DNA of 64,000 nucleotides from Microvirga puerhi. Lineage in GTDB: Bacteria > Pseudomonadota > Alphaproteobacteria > Rhizobiales > Beijerinckiaceae. The notes below the pieces were generated by a model that saw only the letters and a program-made list of their open reading frames with translations, was not told where the DNA came from and ran no database searches. Shown here piece after piece: positions 7,444 through 15,855 of this stretch. The position numbers and the translations under genes are program-made. The DNA lies in NCBI RefSeq assembly GCF_020089865.1, contig NZ_JAIRBM010000005.1, positions 126,126 through 190,125 of the forward strand, in the 5' to 3' direction. The number at the start of each line of letters is the position of its first letter. Positions within the stretch are counted from its first letter, which is position 1.

Positions 7444-8427
7444 TCAGATCCCCAGAAGCCGGACGATCTCGTCCGCGCCCGCCGTCGGAGAAAGCTCTCC
7501 ACGGGCGATCTGCCGCTCGATGTCCGGAACCCGCCTGCGCAGGGCAGGGTCGTGGGTGAGCCGGTCGTGCAGGCGTTCGTGCACAAGCGCCCACATCCAT
7601 TTCGCATCCTGCGCCCGCCGCTTGGCCTCAAGCTCCCCGGTGGCCTCGAGGCGACGGCGATGGTCGAGGACCTTTTGCCAGAGCGCGTCGAGCCCCTGAC
7701 CGGTCAGTCCTGAGATCATCAAGACCGGTGGCGTCCACGCAGCGGAGGCGGGCGTGAGGATCCGGAGCGCCGCCCGGTATTCGGCCGCCGCGGCTTTCGC
7801 CCGTGCCTCGGCATCGTCCGCCTTGTTGACGGCGATCATGTCGGCGAGCTCGAGAATGCCCTTCTTGATCCCCTGCAATTCGTCGCCGGCGCCGGGCAGC
7901 ATGAGGACGAGGAAGAAGTCGGTCAGATCGGCCACGGCCGTTTCCGACTGTCCCACTCCGACGGTCTCGACCAGGATCACGTCGAAGCCTGCAGCTTCGC
8001 ACAGCAGCATAGTCTCGCGGGTCTTGGCCGCGACGCCCCCGAGAGTGCCGGAGGAGGGGGAAGGGCGGATGAAAGCGTTCGGATCGACTGCGAGGCGCGC
8101 CATGCGTGTCTTGTCGCCGAGGATGGCGCCGCCGGTGCGGGTGGAGCTCGGGTCCACGGCGAGCACGGCAACCTTATGGCCCTGTTCGGTAAGCATGTGG
8201 CCCAGGGTGTCGATAGCGGTCGACTTGCCGACGCCGGGAACGCCGGTGATGCCGACCCGCACCGCATGTCCCGTGCGCGGCATGAGAGCTTGGAGAAGTT
8301 CCCGTGCCGCAGCGCGATGGTCGGCGCGACGGGATTCCATCAGCGTGATGGCGCGCGCCAGCGCGGCGCGGTCGCCCTTGGCGATCATCTCAGCCGTCAC
8401 TGCCGTTTTTTGAGTGGCGTTGGTCAC
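7444..8427 (-). CDS. meaB: Methylmalonyl-CoA mutase-associated GTPase MeaB
   Basis: 327 aa, usual length for the ArgK/MeaB G3E GTPase family. The P-loop is GVPGVGKST at residues 62-70. AVDPSSTRTGGAILGDKTRM is the diagnostic MeaB segment, VETVGVGQSE the switch/Walker B region, and VNKAD the guanine-specificity motif. MeaB gates adenosylcobalamin loading and protects methylmalonyl-CoA mutase from inactivation. The mutase genes lie on the same strand at 15.9-21.5 kb, about 7.5 kb away, so they are not in one operon. A truncated intergenic repeat sits just upstream of its start. Confidence 0.96.
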   Translation of the reverse strand: MTNATQKTAVTAEMIAKGDRAALARAITLMESRRADHRAAARELLQALMPRTGHAVRVGITGVPGVGKSTAIDTLGHMLTEQGHKVAVLAVDPSSTRTGGAILGDKTRMARLAVDPNAFIRPSPSSGTLGGVAAKTRETMLLCEAAGFDVILVETVGVGQSETAVADLTDFFLVLMLPGAGDELQGIKKGILELADMIAVNKADDAEARAKAAAAEYRAALRILTPASAAWTPPVLMISGLTGQGLDALWQKVLDHRRRLEATGELEAKRRAQDAKWMWALVHERLHDRLTHDPALRRRVPDIERQIARGELSPTAGADEIVRLLGI

Positions 8428-8766
8428 GGGACAGCTTTAGCGCATCGTGCGGAAAAGTGGATTCGGTTTTTGAGCTCCTTGGTGCCGACTACATCCGCTA
8501 TGGCAAGAGAGATCGGCTTGCTCCATCTAGGTCGCTCGATGACCGGCTTCTGCCGAATCATCGCTCTAGGGCTTTCCGATCAGCCTTTCTCCAAAATAAT
8601 ATGACCAATCCGTTCATGTTCGTTTCGAGAGGAAGCCTCCGTTTGAGATCAGCCTCGGTTCTATTGGAAAAGGGCTGCATGAATAGTTGCATCTGGCACC
8701 GCCGTATTGAATTGTATCGACGGTTTCATGGTGGCAGTGCGGCCGAGTCCTGCCCAAGGAAGTCTC
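8428..8766. other. Intergenic gap with truncated family 1 repeat
   Basis: About 340 bases between meaB and the GNAT gene, which are divergent. Bases 8439-8461 are identical to the left arm of the repeat at 2653, followed by a near match (CGGTTTTT), but the right arm is missing, so the copy is truncated. The rest shows no convincing gene; it must contain both promoters. Confidence 0.6.
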
Positions 8767-9267
8767 ATGACTGAAGTTGACCACTCCGATTCGTTTTTGA
8801 ACCGTATTTCTGTCAGGTCGCATGTGCCTCAGGACTTCGAGTTGTTGGGGCGAATGAACCGGGAGTTGATCGAGGATCAGGCTCACCGCAATCCTATGAC
8901 AATTGATCAGCTCAGGGATCGTTTTAAGCGGCTTGTGGCAGACGGCTGGAAGGTCGATCTCTTCGAAGTCGATGGCGAGGTCATTGGATATGCCGTCCAT
9001 CGCTATGAGCCTGATCCGGCAGAGCCTCGCGGCGAGCGCGTGTTCTTGCGACAATTCTTCATAGCGCGCCATCGCCGACGCGGGGGAGCGGGCTCTGTCG
9101 CGTTGAAGGAACTTATGCGAGCCCGTTTCCAAGCCGGTGACCGCATTTATCTGGACGTCATCGAAGCAAACCCCGGAGGGAAGATGTTCTGGACGCGGAC
9201 TGGCTTCGTCCCATACGCCACAATCATGGAGAGAGTCGTTTCCGCTGAGGAAGTGGAGACGATCTGA
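8767..9267 (+). CDS. GNAT-family N-acetyltransferase
   Basis: 166 aa. The acetyl-CoA-dependent GNAT fold is indicated by an N-terminal helix pair, a central LFEVDGEVIGYAVHRY strand pair, VFLRQFFIARHRRRGGAGSVAL (motif A, with RRRGGAG as the pyrophosphate-binding loop) and DVIEANPGGKMFWTRTGF (motif B). The substrate is unknown. The ATG at 8767 is chosen because AAGGA lies seven bases upstream; an in-frame ATG at 8707 lacks a ribosome site. Base composition upstream is AT-richer than its surroundings. Confidence 0.87.
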   Translation: MTEVDHSDSFLNRISVRSHVPQDFELLGRMNRELIEDQAHRNPMTIDQLRDRFKRLVADGWKVDLFEVDGEVIGYAVHRYEPDPAEPRGERVFLRQFFIARHRRRGGAGSVALKELMRARFQAGDRIYLDVIEANPGGKMFWTRTGFVPYATIMERVVSAEEVETI

Positions 9268-9352
9268 TTGCAATAGACCCTTCATAACCCTGATAACGTC
9301 CTGGCCGAACCCTCCGTTCTCTTAGAGCAGGCGCATCCCGGCGCTGCCTTCA

Positions 9353-10102
9353 TCAGATGATCGGATCCATGCCGATCCGTCCCCAACCAGGCAGCTTGAT
9401 GGCGGGCCGGCGCAGATCGACGCCGGCCACGAGGCCCAGCAGATCCACCTCGATGCCCTCGACCCAGCCGACGGAGAGGCCCGCATAGCCGCCGAGGGAG
9501 ACCTGAAATCCTGTATGGCTCGGAGTCAGTCCGACGATGTCGTGGAACGGCTGCCAGTCCTTACCGAGCGCGGTGGGTGGCATCGCGGCGCCCAGTTCGG
9601 GCACCGAGCGCATCACATGCGCCACGAAGGTGTTGGAGTTCGGTCCCGGCCAGGCGTTGTAGTCTCCCGCCTTGCTGTAGGGATAACGCGCGACCGCCTC
9701 CCGGATCTGCGGAATAAGGCGGGCCGCTGCTTCGCCCTCAAGATAGACGATCGGCTGCGGCGGGTTGCCGAACCAGCGGCCATCGGCCACCCATCCGTTG
9801 GTGCGCACCGGACTGCCCCATCCGACCTTGTCGAAGCGCGTATAACGGTCGGCGCCGTTATCCTTCACGACGATCCAGCTGTGATGCGCGAAGATTCCGC
9901 GCCAGCGCCCGACGCGTGCAGCATAAATCGCAACGATTGCCTGCGGCGCCTCGCGGGGCGCCGGCAAGAGTTTCGCACTCGACCAGTCCGCATCACGCCA
10001 ATTCGGTGCCACATCCCGGAAGGACCACCACAGGGCATGGGCTCCAAGAGGAAAGAAGAACAGACCAACGATGAAAAGGAGTGCACGCGCAAGCAATATC
10101 AT
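9353..10102 (-). CDS. DUF3750 domain protein, membrane-anchored
   Basis: 249 aa from the ATG at 10102 (an ATG at 10156 would add 18 residues). The N-terminus is a hydrophobic signal or anchor (LLFIVGLFFFPLGAHALWW). The body has the DUF3750 pattern: AIYAARVGRWRGIFAHHSWI, then RYTRFDKVGWG, WPGPNSNTFVAH and a conserved GLTPSHTG. The HHSWI/NSNTF arrangement resembles His and Asn-Thr residues of papain-like folds such as DUF4105, but catalysis has not been shown for the family to my knowledge. It probably faces the periplasm. Confidence 0.82.
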   Translation of the reverse strand: MILLARALLFIVGLFFFPLGAHALWWSFRDVAPNWRDADWSSAKLLPAPREAPQAIVAIYAARVGRWRGIFAHHSWIVVKDNGADRYTRFDKVGWGSPVRTNGWVADGRWFGNPPQPIVYLEGEAAARLIPQIREAVARYPYSKAGDYNAWPGPNSNTFVAHVMRSVPELGAAMPPTALGKDWQPFHDIVGLTPSHTGFQVSLGGYAGLSVGWVEGIEVDLLGLVAGVDLRRPAIKLPGWGRIGMDPII

Positions 10103-10272
10103 TGCTCGAAAGATAGAAACCGGCCGGTACCATATCAAGGCGCTGTCACCGTCCATGCGGCCCTGCGGCTGCGCCGGTTTACCAGAAATACCCAGATTCC
10201 ATCCTTCCTTTCCTATTCGCGCGGAGGATCTCTGTCGCGATCCTAGAGGCGCGGTGCATGCGGAGGCATCTG

Positions 10273-11970
10273 ATGCCCTGGCCTCAGTTCAAAGCGGTTC
10301 TCAACACGTTGAAGTTGGCGGTGATTGCGACTTTGACCCTCGGCATCGTCGTCGTCGTGTCCCTGCTGATCGCTCTCATGCAATTTCAGATCCGGTTGTC
10401 AGAGGCGCAGAACCGAAGTCCGGATTTCTCGCTGAGCCAGGTGATCCATCTGGCGAATGTTGAGCGCGGAATTGAGAAGGATCTGGGTTCCTTCCAGTCC
10501 GGTTCGGTTCTCAACGACGATTCCATTTCCGTACGACGGATCGTCGAGACATACCGCATCAAGATCAGCGACCGGAGCAACTACATCTGCGAGTACGTCC
10601 TGAGACACGGGACGAGAACCAATGTCTCGAGAGTGACAGGAGCTCCTGCGCCGAAAGCCGAGACAGAGGGCGGCGACGCCACGGGGGCAGTGACCGCCGC
10701 TGTGGCGTTATCGGCGCAAGCCTCCGACAGAGAGGCCGCGGAGCGGTGTGCCAAGAATATCTTCGATTCCGTGGACGTGGATCTGATCTCTGTCGCGCAC
10801 AGCACGCAGCCGAAAGTGGTCGCGCTGTCGAATCCCAATTTCATGGAGCCGGCAGCGCTGCTCGACGCGATGACCATCGAACTGTCTCCCGAGTATCAGG
10901 GATGGTTCGACCTGGAGCTCAGGAAAATCCGCGACGATGCGAAGAGGCTGTTCGATTTTCTCTACGAGCCCAAGACGGCTTCGGCCTTCCAGGTGGTGCT
11001 GCGCGCCTGCGACAGGCTCAAGGATATGGCCAATGCGGTGCAGATCGCATCGAGCGTGCAGTTCGATGCCTTGGCGATCATCCAATTCTATTCATCCCAG
11101 AATTGCGGCGCCGTCATCAGCCTCGGATCTCCCGCTCCGAACGCCCAAAAGAGCGTCGACCGCAACCTGATGTCGGAGCTGATCTCCTATTATCGGTTCT
11201 ATAGCTTCCTGTTCGGTTCCCTGCTGATGCCGGATCATGCCCAAGCGTCTACGCCTGTCGCAACCGGGCAGATCGCGAGCGCAAGTCTTGATGGCGGGGC
11301 CGTCCTGTCGGATGCCGTGATCAGGGAGAACGCATCCTTCAACGATGTCCATACCTCGCGGCAGCAGGGACTGATCGATATCGTCTTCGCACCACTCGAT
11401 TTCACCTATGCAGTTCTCGTGGTTTTCTCCGGCATCCTCGGCGCGCTGTTGCGGTATGTCTGGGAGGTTGCGACACGCTGGGGGATCTATCGGACCGCGG
11501 CTGCGAACGCCGCCGATCGCGCTGCAGGTCAGCCACAACGGCTTTCTCGCATGAACATCCAGATTCAAGAGGTTCTGGTACGGATCCTCCTCGCCATCAT
11601 GTGCGCCCTGACGATCTATGTGCTGGCGCGCATTTCTCTCGTGGCGTTGGGAGACCGGACAGCCCTTGCGGGCGGATTGCAGCTGAACCCGTTTCTCGTC
11701 GCTTTCCTGGCCGTGATCTCGGGAATCATGACGGACGAGACCTTCGGCCTCATTCGGCGCCGGGCGGAATCGATCCTCGACAATGTGGGGTCGGACATCT
11801 CCGCTGTCCGGCGAAAGGAAGAGGTCGTGATCGAGCGCGAGACGCCGAACTCCGCCAAGACGCCGAACGCGAAGACGGAGGGAAGCCGAAAGAGAGGCGA
11901 GGCGAAGACCGAGACCAAGGCCGACCCTGCGCCGCCGCGTGCGCATGAAGGCAATGGCGAGGGACAATAG
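10273..11970 (+). CDS. Uncharacterised 565-aa membrane protein with large periplasmic domain
   Basis: I do not recognise this family. The ATG at 10273 is preferred because GGAGG lies six bases upstream; ATG 10258 would add five residues. Predicted segments: a long membrane helix at about residues 12-37 (LAVIATLTLGIVVVVSLLIA), a soluble, probably periplasmic domain of about 330 residues with four or more Cys, then three C-terminal hydrophobic segments (about 380-400, 432-456, 466-484), and an 80-residue Lys/Glu/Arg-rich cytoplasmic tail ending in low-complexity sequence. One Cys-bearing segment reads SSQNCGAVISLG. The next gene starts four bases after its stop. Confidence 0.8.
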   Translation: MPWPQFKAVLNTLKLAVIATLTLGIVVVVSLLIALMQFQIRLSEAQNRSPDFSLSQVIHLANVERGIEKDLGSFQSGSVLNDDSISVRRIVETYRIKISDRSNYICEYVLRHGTRTNVSRVTGAPAPKAETEGGDATGAVTAAVALSAQASDREAAERCAKNIFDSVDVDLISVAHSTQPKVVALSNPNFMEPAALLDAMTIELSPEYQGWFDLELRKIRDDAKRLFDFLYEPKTASAFQVVLRACDRLKDMANAVQIASSVQFDALAIIQFYSSQNCGAVISLGSPAPNAQKSVDRNLMSELISYYRFYSFLFGSLLMPDHAQASTPVATGQIASASLDGGAVLSDAVIRENASFNDVHTSRQQGLIDIVFAPLDFTYAVLVVFSGILGALLRYVWEVATRWGIYRTAAANAADRAAGQPQRLSRMNIQIQEVLVRILLAIMCALTIYVLARISLVALGDRTALAGGLQLNPFLVAFLAVISGIMTDETFGLIRRRAESILDNVGSDISAVRRKEEVVIERETPNSAKTPNAKTEGSRKRGEAKTETKADPAPPRAHEGNGEGQ

Positions 11971-11974
11971 GACG

Positions 11975-12310
11975 ATGGCGATGCTGATACAGGTCGGACT
12001 GCTGCTGAGCTTGACCAACGGAACGCTGCCGCTTGCGCCCGCACAATATTATCCGCCGCCGATCGTCCCGGCATTTCCACAGGCGCAGCAATATGCACCG
12101 CAGGGCAATTATGCTCGGCCGAATGTAGGACCGAACTACAACGGCGGCTCGGCATTCGGAGGTCCACCGATACAGCGTCCGGCAGTACAGCCGGGCTTTC
12201 GCTGCGCCACGCAGGCCCTGGTCTGCATGATGGGTTCGCCGGGCCCGGTCGGAGGACCGTGCACCTGTCCGACGCCCTATGGCTTCGTACCGGGCCAGAT
12301 CATCAACTGA
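11975..12310 (+). CDS. Small secreted Pro/Tyr-rich protein with C-terminal four-Cys motif
   Basis: 111 aa from the ATG at 11975, behind an AGG ribosome site in the end of the preceding gene. A signal peptide (MLIQVGLLLSLTNG, cleavage likely after APA) is followed by a low-complexity Gln/Tyr/Pro/Asn region and a compact C-terminal motif with four Cys (RCATQALVCMMGSPGP, then GGPCTCP). This C-x7-C-x11-C-x-C arrangement with Pro/Gly resembles a motif seen in many tiny exported rhizobial proteins of unknown function. Coupling to the 565-aa membrane protein suggests a shared envelope role. In-frame upstream starts (11939, 11954) overlap that gene. Confidence 0.7.
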   Translation: MAMLIQVGLLLSLTNGTLPLAPAQYYPPPIVPAFPQAQQYAPQGNYARPNVGPNYNGGSAFGGPPIQRPAVQPGFRCATQALVCMMGSPGPVGGPCTCPTPYGFVPGQIIN

Positions 12311-12514
12311 CGAGAGGCGTGATTTTGCGACATTCTTGGAGAGTTTTTAGTTTTATAGAGTGATTGTTCAGATAATTCTCACTCTAAAAGAATGGAAAAT
12401 TTTCATCGTATAAAATAGTTACCTCTGAATATTCGAGGTTTAGGCTTGTTTATTACTTAGTTTGTTCTTCCATAATTCATAAAATCCTTCTCTTCGAGAA
12501 GAAGGGAGGAACAA
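12311..12514. other. AT-rich intergenic segment with inverted repeat
   Basis: This 200-base stretch is much richer in A and T than its neighbours. It includes an inverted repeat (TAGAGTGA at 12356-12363, TCACTCTA at 12379-12386), then a run resembling promoter sequence before the amidase. It may hold a terminator for the upstream gene pair and the amidase promoter. MucR-type proteins prefer such AT-rich DNA, so this region could be a target (inference). Confidence 0.45.
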
Positions 12515-13123
12515 ATGAGCTTTCAGGTAAAATCGCAGAGACTTGAATCCAACGGAAGGCCTGTCACGTATATCGAGTCGCCCAATCGGGGCGGGAACCT
12601 GCGGCCGCTCTACCTGATCATGCATTATACGGCCGGGGGCTCTGCCGAGGGGGCCATCAGCTGGTTCAAGGATCCGAGGGCAAAGGCCTCGGCTCACCTC
12701 GTGATCGGCCGGGATGGGGAGGTGACTCAGATGGTTCCGTTCAACCGGGTCGCCTGGCATGCCGGCAGAAGCAGCTGGAACGAACTGGAGGGGATGAACA
12801 GCTACGCGATCGGCATCGAGTTGGCGAATGCCGGGAAATTGCGGAAAAATGAACAGGGGGATTGGGTGAACTGGGCGAGCAACAAGGTCCCCCCTGCCGA
12901 GGTCACTGTTGCGACCCATAAGGACGAGACCACACCGGCGGGATGGCAGCTCTATACGTCAGAGCAACTTGAAGCGGCCCTCGGCGTTGCGATGGCCCTC
13001 CACGAAGCCTACCGGTTCCTCGATATCCTCGGCCACGAGGACGTATCTCCGCGACGCAAGGTGGATCCAGGCCCGGCCTTCCCGATGATCAGCTTCAAGT
13101 CGAAGGTCCTGGGCCGGCAGTAA
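12515..13123 (+). CDS. N-acetylmuramoyl-L-alanine amidase (Amidase_2, AmpD-like)
   Basis: 202 aa. It cleaves the amide between MurNAc and L-Ala of peptidoglycan or muropeptides. Zinc ligands are visible as His37 (LIMHYTAGG), His174 (GHEDVSPRRKVDPGP) and Asp184, matching His34/His154/Asp164 of AmpD. AWHAGRSSW and AIGIELAN are family hallmarks. No signal peptide is present, so it may act on recycled cytoplasmic muropeptides, or be released by an unrecognised route. A strong ribosome site (GGGAGG) precedes the ATG. It follows the unknown envelope pair in the same direction. Confidence 0.92.
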   Translation: MSFQVKSQRLESNGRPVTYIESPNRGGNLRPLYLIMHYTAGGSAEGAISWFKDPRAKASAHLVIGRDGEVTQMVPFNRVAWHAGRSSWNELEGMNSYAIGIELANAGKLRKNEQGDWVNWASNKVPPAEVTVATHKDETTPAGWQLYTSEQLEAALGVAMALHEAYRFLDILGHEDVSPRRKVDPGPAFPMISFKSKVLGRQ

Positions 13124-13322
13124 CAGGTCCGCGAATGAGCGGCCTCTACGGGAAACACTGTCGTGGAGGCCCCTGGGCTAGCAGGCGCTGAGCGGGAGGA
13201 ACCGGGTTCACGGATGATTCACCAAGGTGGGCAAGTTCTTCGAACTTCGGCGCTGCTCGCCTTGCCCTTGCCATCATCCCTGGCAAAAGAGCCGGTCCGA
13301 ACTCTTTTGCCCTCTCGGTTCC

Positions 13323-14303
13323 ATGTTTTCACCCATCGCCCGTTTTCCGGTCATCGGCATTGTCGCACTTGCCCTTTCGGGCTGCCTCGGCGACGAATCG
13401 GCTCTGACGAGTGCGCCATTGGCCCCGCGTCCGGGTCTTTCGGCCGATCCGCGTCTTCTGGTCGCCACGACGCGCCTGCCGGTCGGCGATCCGATTCAGA
13501 AGCCCTGGTTCAGCGGCGAGCGCTCCGCAGACCTCGTTTTCGCCGAAGCGCGCCTGACGCCTCCGAGCCGCTCGCTGATCGGGAGCGGGGGATGGAGCAT
13601 CGCATCCGTCGAGAACGTGACCCGCAATAACGCTGCCGGGGCCTTCGCGCAGGCGGCACTCGGGCGAGACCTGCTGCTCTACATCCACGGCTATCGCGAG
13701 AGCTTCGACACCGCCGCCACGTCGACGATCCAGCTTTCGGAAGGCATCCGCTTTCCCGGAGTGACGGGCCTCTTCACGTGGCCGTCCGCCGGCTCGACCT
13801 TCAGCTATGTGGCGGACCGCGAGGCCGCCATGTGGTCGCGCGATTCACTGGAGGATCTTCTGGCGGCCATCGCCAAGACGCCGAGCGGCGGGAAGATTCA
13901 CATCGTGGCGCACAGCATGGGAACGCTGCTGACCCTCGAAGCACTTCGGATGCTGCGCACCGATGGCGGCACCAACGCCATGGAGCGGATCGGCGCCATC
14001 GTCATGGCGGCGCCCGATATCGATATCGATCTCTTCGCCCGCGGTCTCGAACGCCTGGGGCCCGATGCCAAGAAGATCACGGTCATCAGCTCCACGAACG
14101 ACCGGGCTTTGGCCGTCTCGAGCCGTCTTGCCGGCGGAATCGTCCGGGCCGGCGCCGCCGACCGGGAGCGGCTGGAGGCGCTCGGTGTGCGTGTTGCCGA
14201 TGCGTCGGAATTCGGCAGCGGCATCATCAACCACGATCTCTTCCTCTCGAACAAGGAGGTGGAGCAGGTGGTTAAGCGCGCCATCGAGCGCGCGAGGATG
14301 TAA
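13323..14303 (+). CDS. Alpha/beta-hydrolase lipoprotein (DUF900 type)
   Basis: 326 aa. The start at 13323 gives a clean lipoprotein signal peptide (VIGIVALALSGC), with the lipobox Cys near residue 20; an upstream in-frame start at 13227 would bury it. The hydrolase fold follows: DLLLYIHGYRESF with the oxyanion strand, GLFTWPSAGS, then the nucleophile elbow AHSMGT with Ser, and a late GIINHDLF His. This is the DUF900 esterase/lipase-like family, anchored to an envelope membrane. The substrate is unknown. Confidence 0.87.
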   Translation: MFSPIARFPVIGIVALALSGCLGDESALTSAPLAPRPGLSADPRLLVATTRLPVGDPIQKPWFSGERSADLVFAEARLTPPSRSLIGSGGWSIASVENVTRNNAAGAFAQAALGRDLLLYIHGYRESFDTAATSTIQLSEGIRFPGVTGLFTWPSAGSTFSYVADREAAMWSRDSLEDLLAAIAKTPSGGKIHIVAHSMGTLLTLEALRMLRTDGGTNAMERIGAIVMAAPDIDIDLFARGLERLGPDAKKITVISSTNDRALAVSSRLAGGIVRAGAADRERLEALGVRVADASEFGSGIINHDLFLSNKEVEQVVKRAIERARM

Positions 14304-14386
14304 GGGCTGTCCTCTGTCTTTCTGAACGCCTCTCGACACATCGCATCGCGTATGGCTTGCTGACCTGTCATCACAGGGACCTTGCC

Positions 14387-15013
14387 ATGACCGTCGAAAC
14401 CTGGCTCGCCTTTGCCGCCGCCTCCGCGATCCTCCTCGTCATTCCGGGACCGACCATTCTGCTCGTCGTGTCCTATGCCTTAGGCCAGGGCTGGCGCACC
14501 GCGCTGCCGATGGCGATCGGCGTGGCCCTGGGGGATTTCACGGCCATGACCCTGTCGCTTCTGGGACTTGGAGCCTTGCTCGCCGCCTCGGCGACCGTGT
14601 TCACGATCCTGAAATGGGCAGGCGCGGCCTATCTCGTCTGGCTCGGGATCAAGCTCTGGCGAGCAGGCGGGGCCTTGGATGCGAAGCCGCGGACGGATGC
14701 CGTATCCACCCTGAAAATGCTGAGCCACGCCTGGCTGGTGACGGCTCTCAACCCCAAGGGCATCACCTTCTTCGTAGCCTTCCTGCCGCAATTCATCGAT
14801 CCCAAGGCGGATCTCTTTCCGCAGGTCGGCATCTTCGCCACGACCTTCCTGGCGCTCGCCTTTGCCAACGCCTTCACCTACGCGCTCGTCGCGTCGCGCG
14901 CCCGCAACGCCGTGCGCAATCCGAGAGCGATGGGGATCGTCAACAAGGTCGGCGGAAGCCTGCTGATCGGTGCTGGCATCGCGACGGTGGGATTGCGGGC
15001 CAGTCAGTCCTGA
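14387..15013 (+). CDS. LysE/RhtB-family amino acid exporter
   Basis: 208 aa, typical for the family, with about six membrane segments. The N-terminal signature AFAAASAILLVIPGPTILLV contains the conserved PGP of LysE/RhtB proteins, and LGLGALLAAS and WLGIKLWRAGG follow. LNPKGITFFVAFLPQFI is the conserved central loop. It exports amino acids or homoserine-type metabolites across the inner membrane; the substrate cannot be deduced. ATG 14387 is chosen because it puts the first helix at the N-terminus. Confidence 0.92.
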   Translation: MTVETWLAFAAASAILLVIPGPTILLVVSYALGQGWRTALPMAIGVALGDFTAMTLSLLGLGALLAASATVFTILKWAGAAYLVWLGIKLWRAGGALDAKPRTDAVSTLKMLSHAWLVTALNPKGITFFVAFLPQFIDPKADLFPQVGIFATTFLALAFANAFTYALVASRARNAVRNPRAMGIVNKVGGSLLIGAGIATVGLRASQS

Positions 15014-15051
15014 AGCGATCTGGAAGTGATCGACGGCCGGAGAACGCAATC

Positions 15052-15810
15052 TCACGCCAGGCGACCGACCGGGATGATCTCTTTCGCGCCGGAGTGGTAA
15101 GGGCCGCCCCGCCAATCGCCGAGCCATTTTTCAACCACGAGGCCGGCGGACGTGATCATGTCCGCCAGCTCCTCCTGCGGTGTGTAGTGGATCTTTGCCG
15201 ATCCTGAATGTTCTTGCCCGGTGCTGATGATCCGATAGCCGTTCTCGTAGGTCAGAACACGGGTGCGCGGATCGTAGGACGAGACGTTCCATGCTTCGAC
15301 CTCACCGAGCTGCGGATGATTGAGGCGCTGCATGGCGTCGTTTCGCGTTCGGTTTTCCTTCACGCCGTTGGCCAGATTCCGGCTGTCGAAGATGAAACGT
15401 CCGCCGCGATCGAGGTGAGCGGCGATCGTGGCAAGAACTGCGCGCTGATCGTCGGGCGTCAGAAAGACCTGGAACACGTGCCCGGTCAGGACGACGAGAT
15501 CGAAACGCTCGCCAAGACGGACCGAGCGGGCATCGCCCTCGATCCAGGCGACCTTGTCTCCGCCTGGTCGCTTTCGAGCGATGTCGAGCATCGCTGCCGC
15601 AGGATCGACACCCGTAACCCTCTGGATTCCTAGGTGCTGCGCGATTGCGCTTGCAAGTTCGCCGGTTCCGCAACCGAGATCGAGAACCGACTTCGCCTCC
15701 GCCGCGAGGGCCATGCAATAGTCGAAATCGGCATCCCATCGATTCACGGCATCGTAGAACAGTGCAAGATCAGGGGCGCCGTAGAGGGTCTTGTGCCCTT
15801 GGTCGCTCAT
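15052..15810 (-). CDS. Class I SAM-dependent methyltransferase
   Basis: 252 aa. Motif I is VLDLGCGTGELASAIA, with VTGVDPAAAMLDIAR as the acidic strand-2 end, WIEGDARSV as motif II and DLVVLTGHVF as motif III/IV. The C-terminal half holds beta strands (VLTYENGYRIIS) typical of small-molecule methyltransferases. The acceptor substrate is not deducible. It is followed closely by the end of scpA on the same strand, 45 bases beyond its own start, but there is no evidence of a functional link. Confidence 0.87.
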   Translation of the reverse strand: MSDQGHKTLYGAPDLALFYDAVNRWDADFDYCMALAAEAKSVLDLGCGTGELASAIAQHLGIQRVTGVDPAAAMLDIARKRPGGDKVAWIEGDARSVRLGERFDLVVLTGHVFQVFLTPDDQRAVLATIAAHLDRGGRFIFDSRNLANGVKENRTRNDAMQRLNHPQLGEVEAWNVSSYDPRTRVLTYENGYRIISTGQEHSGSAKIHYTPQEELADMITSAGLVVEKWLGDWRGGPYHSGAKEIIPVGRLA

Positions 15811-15855
15811 CTGGCGGTCTCTCGCGAAGATCCGTGTCGATGAAGCAGCGTCATG

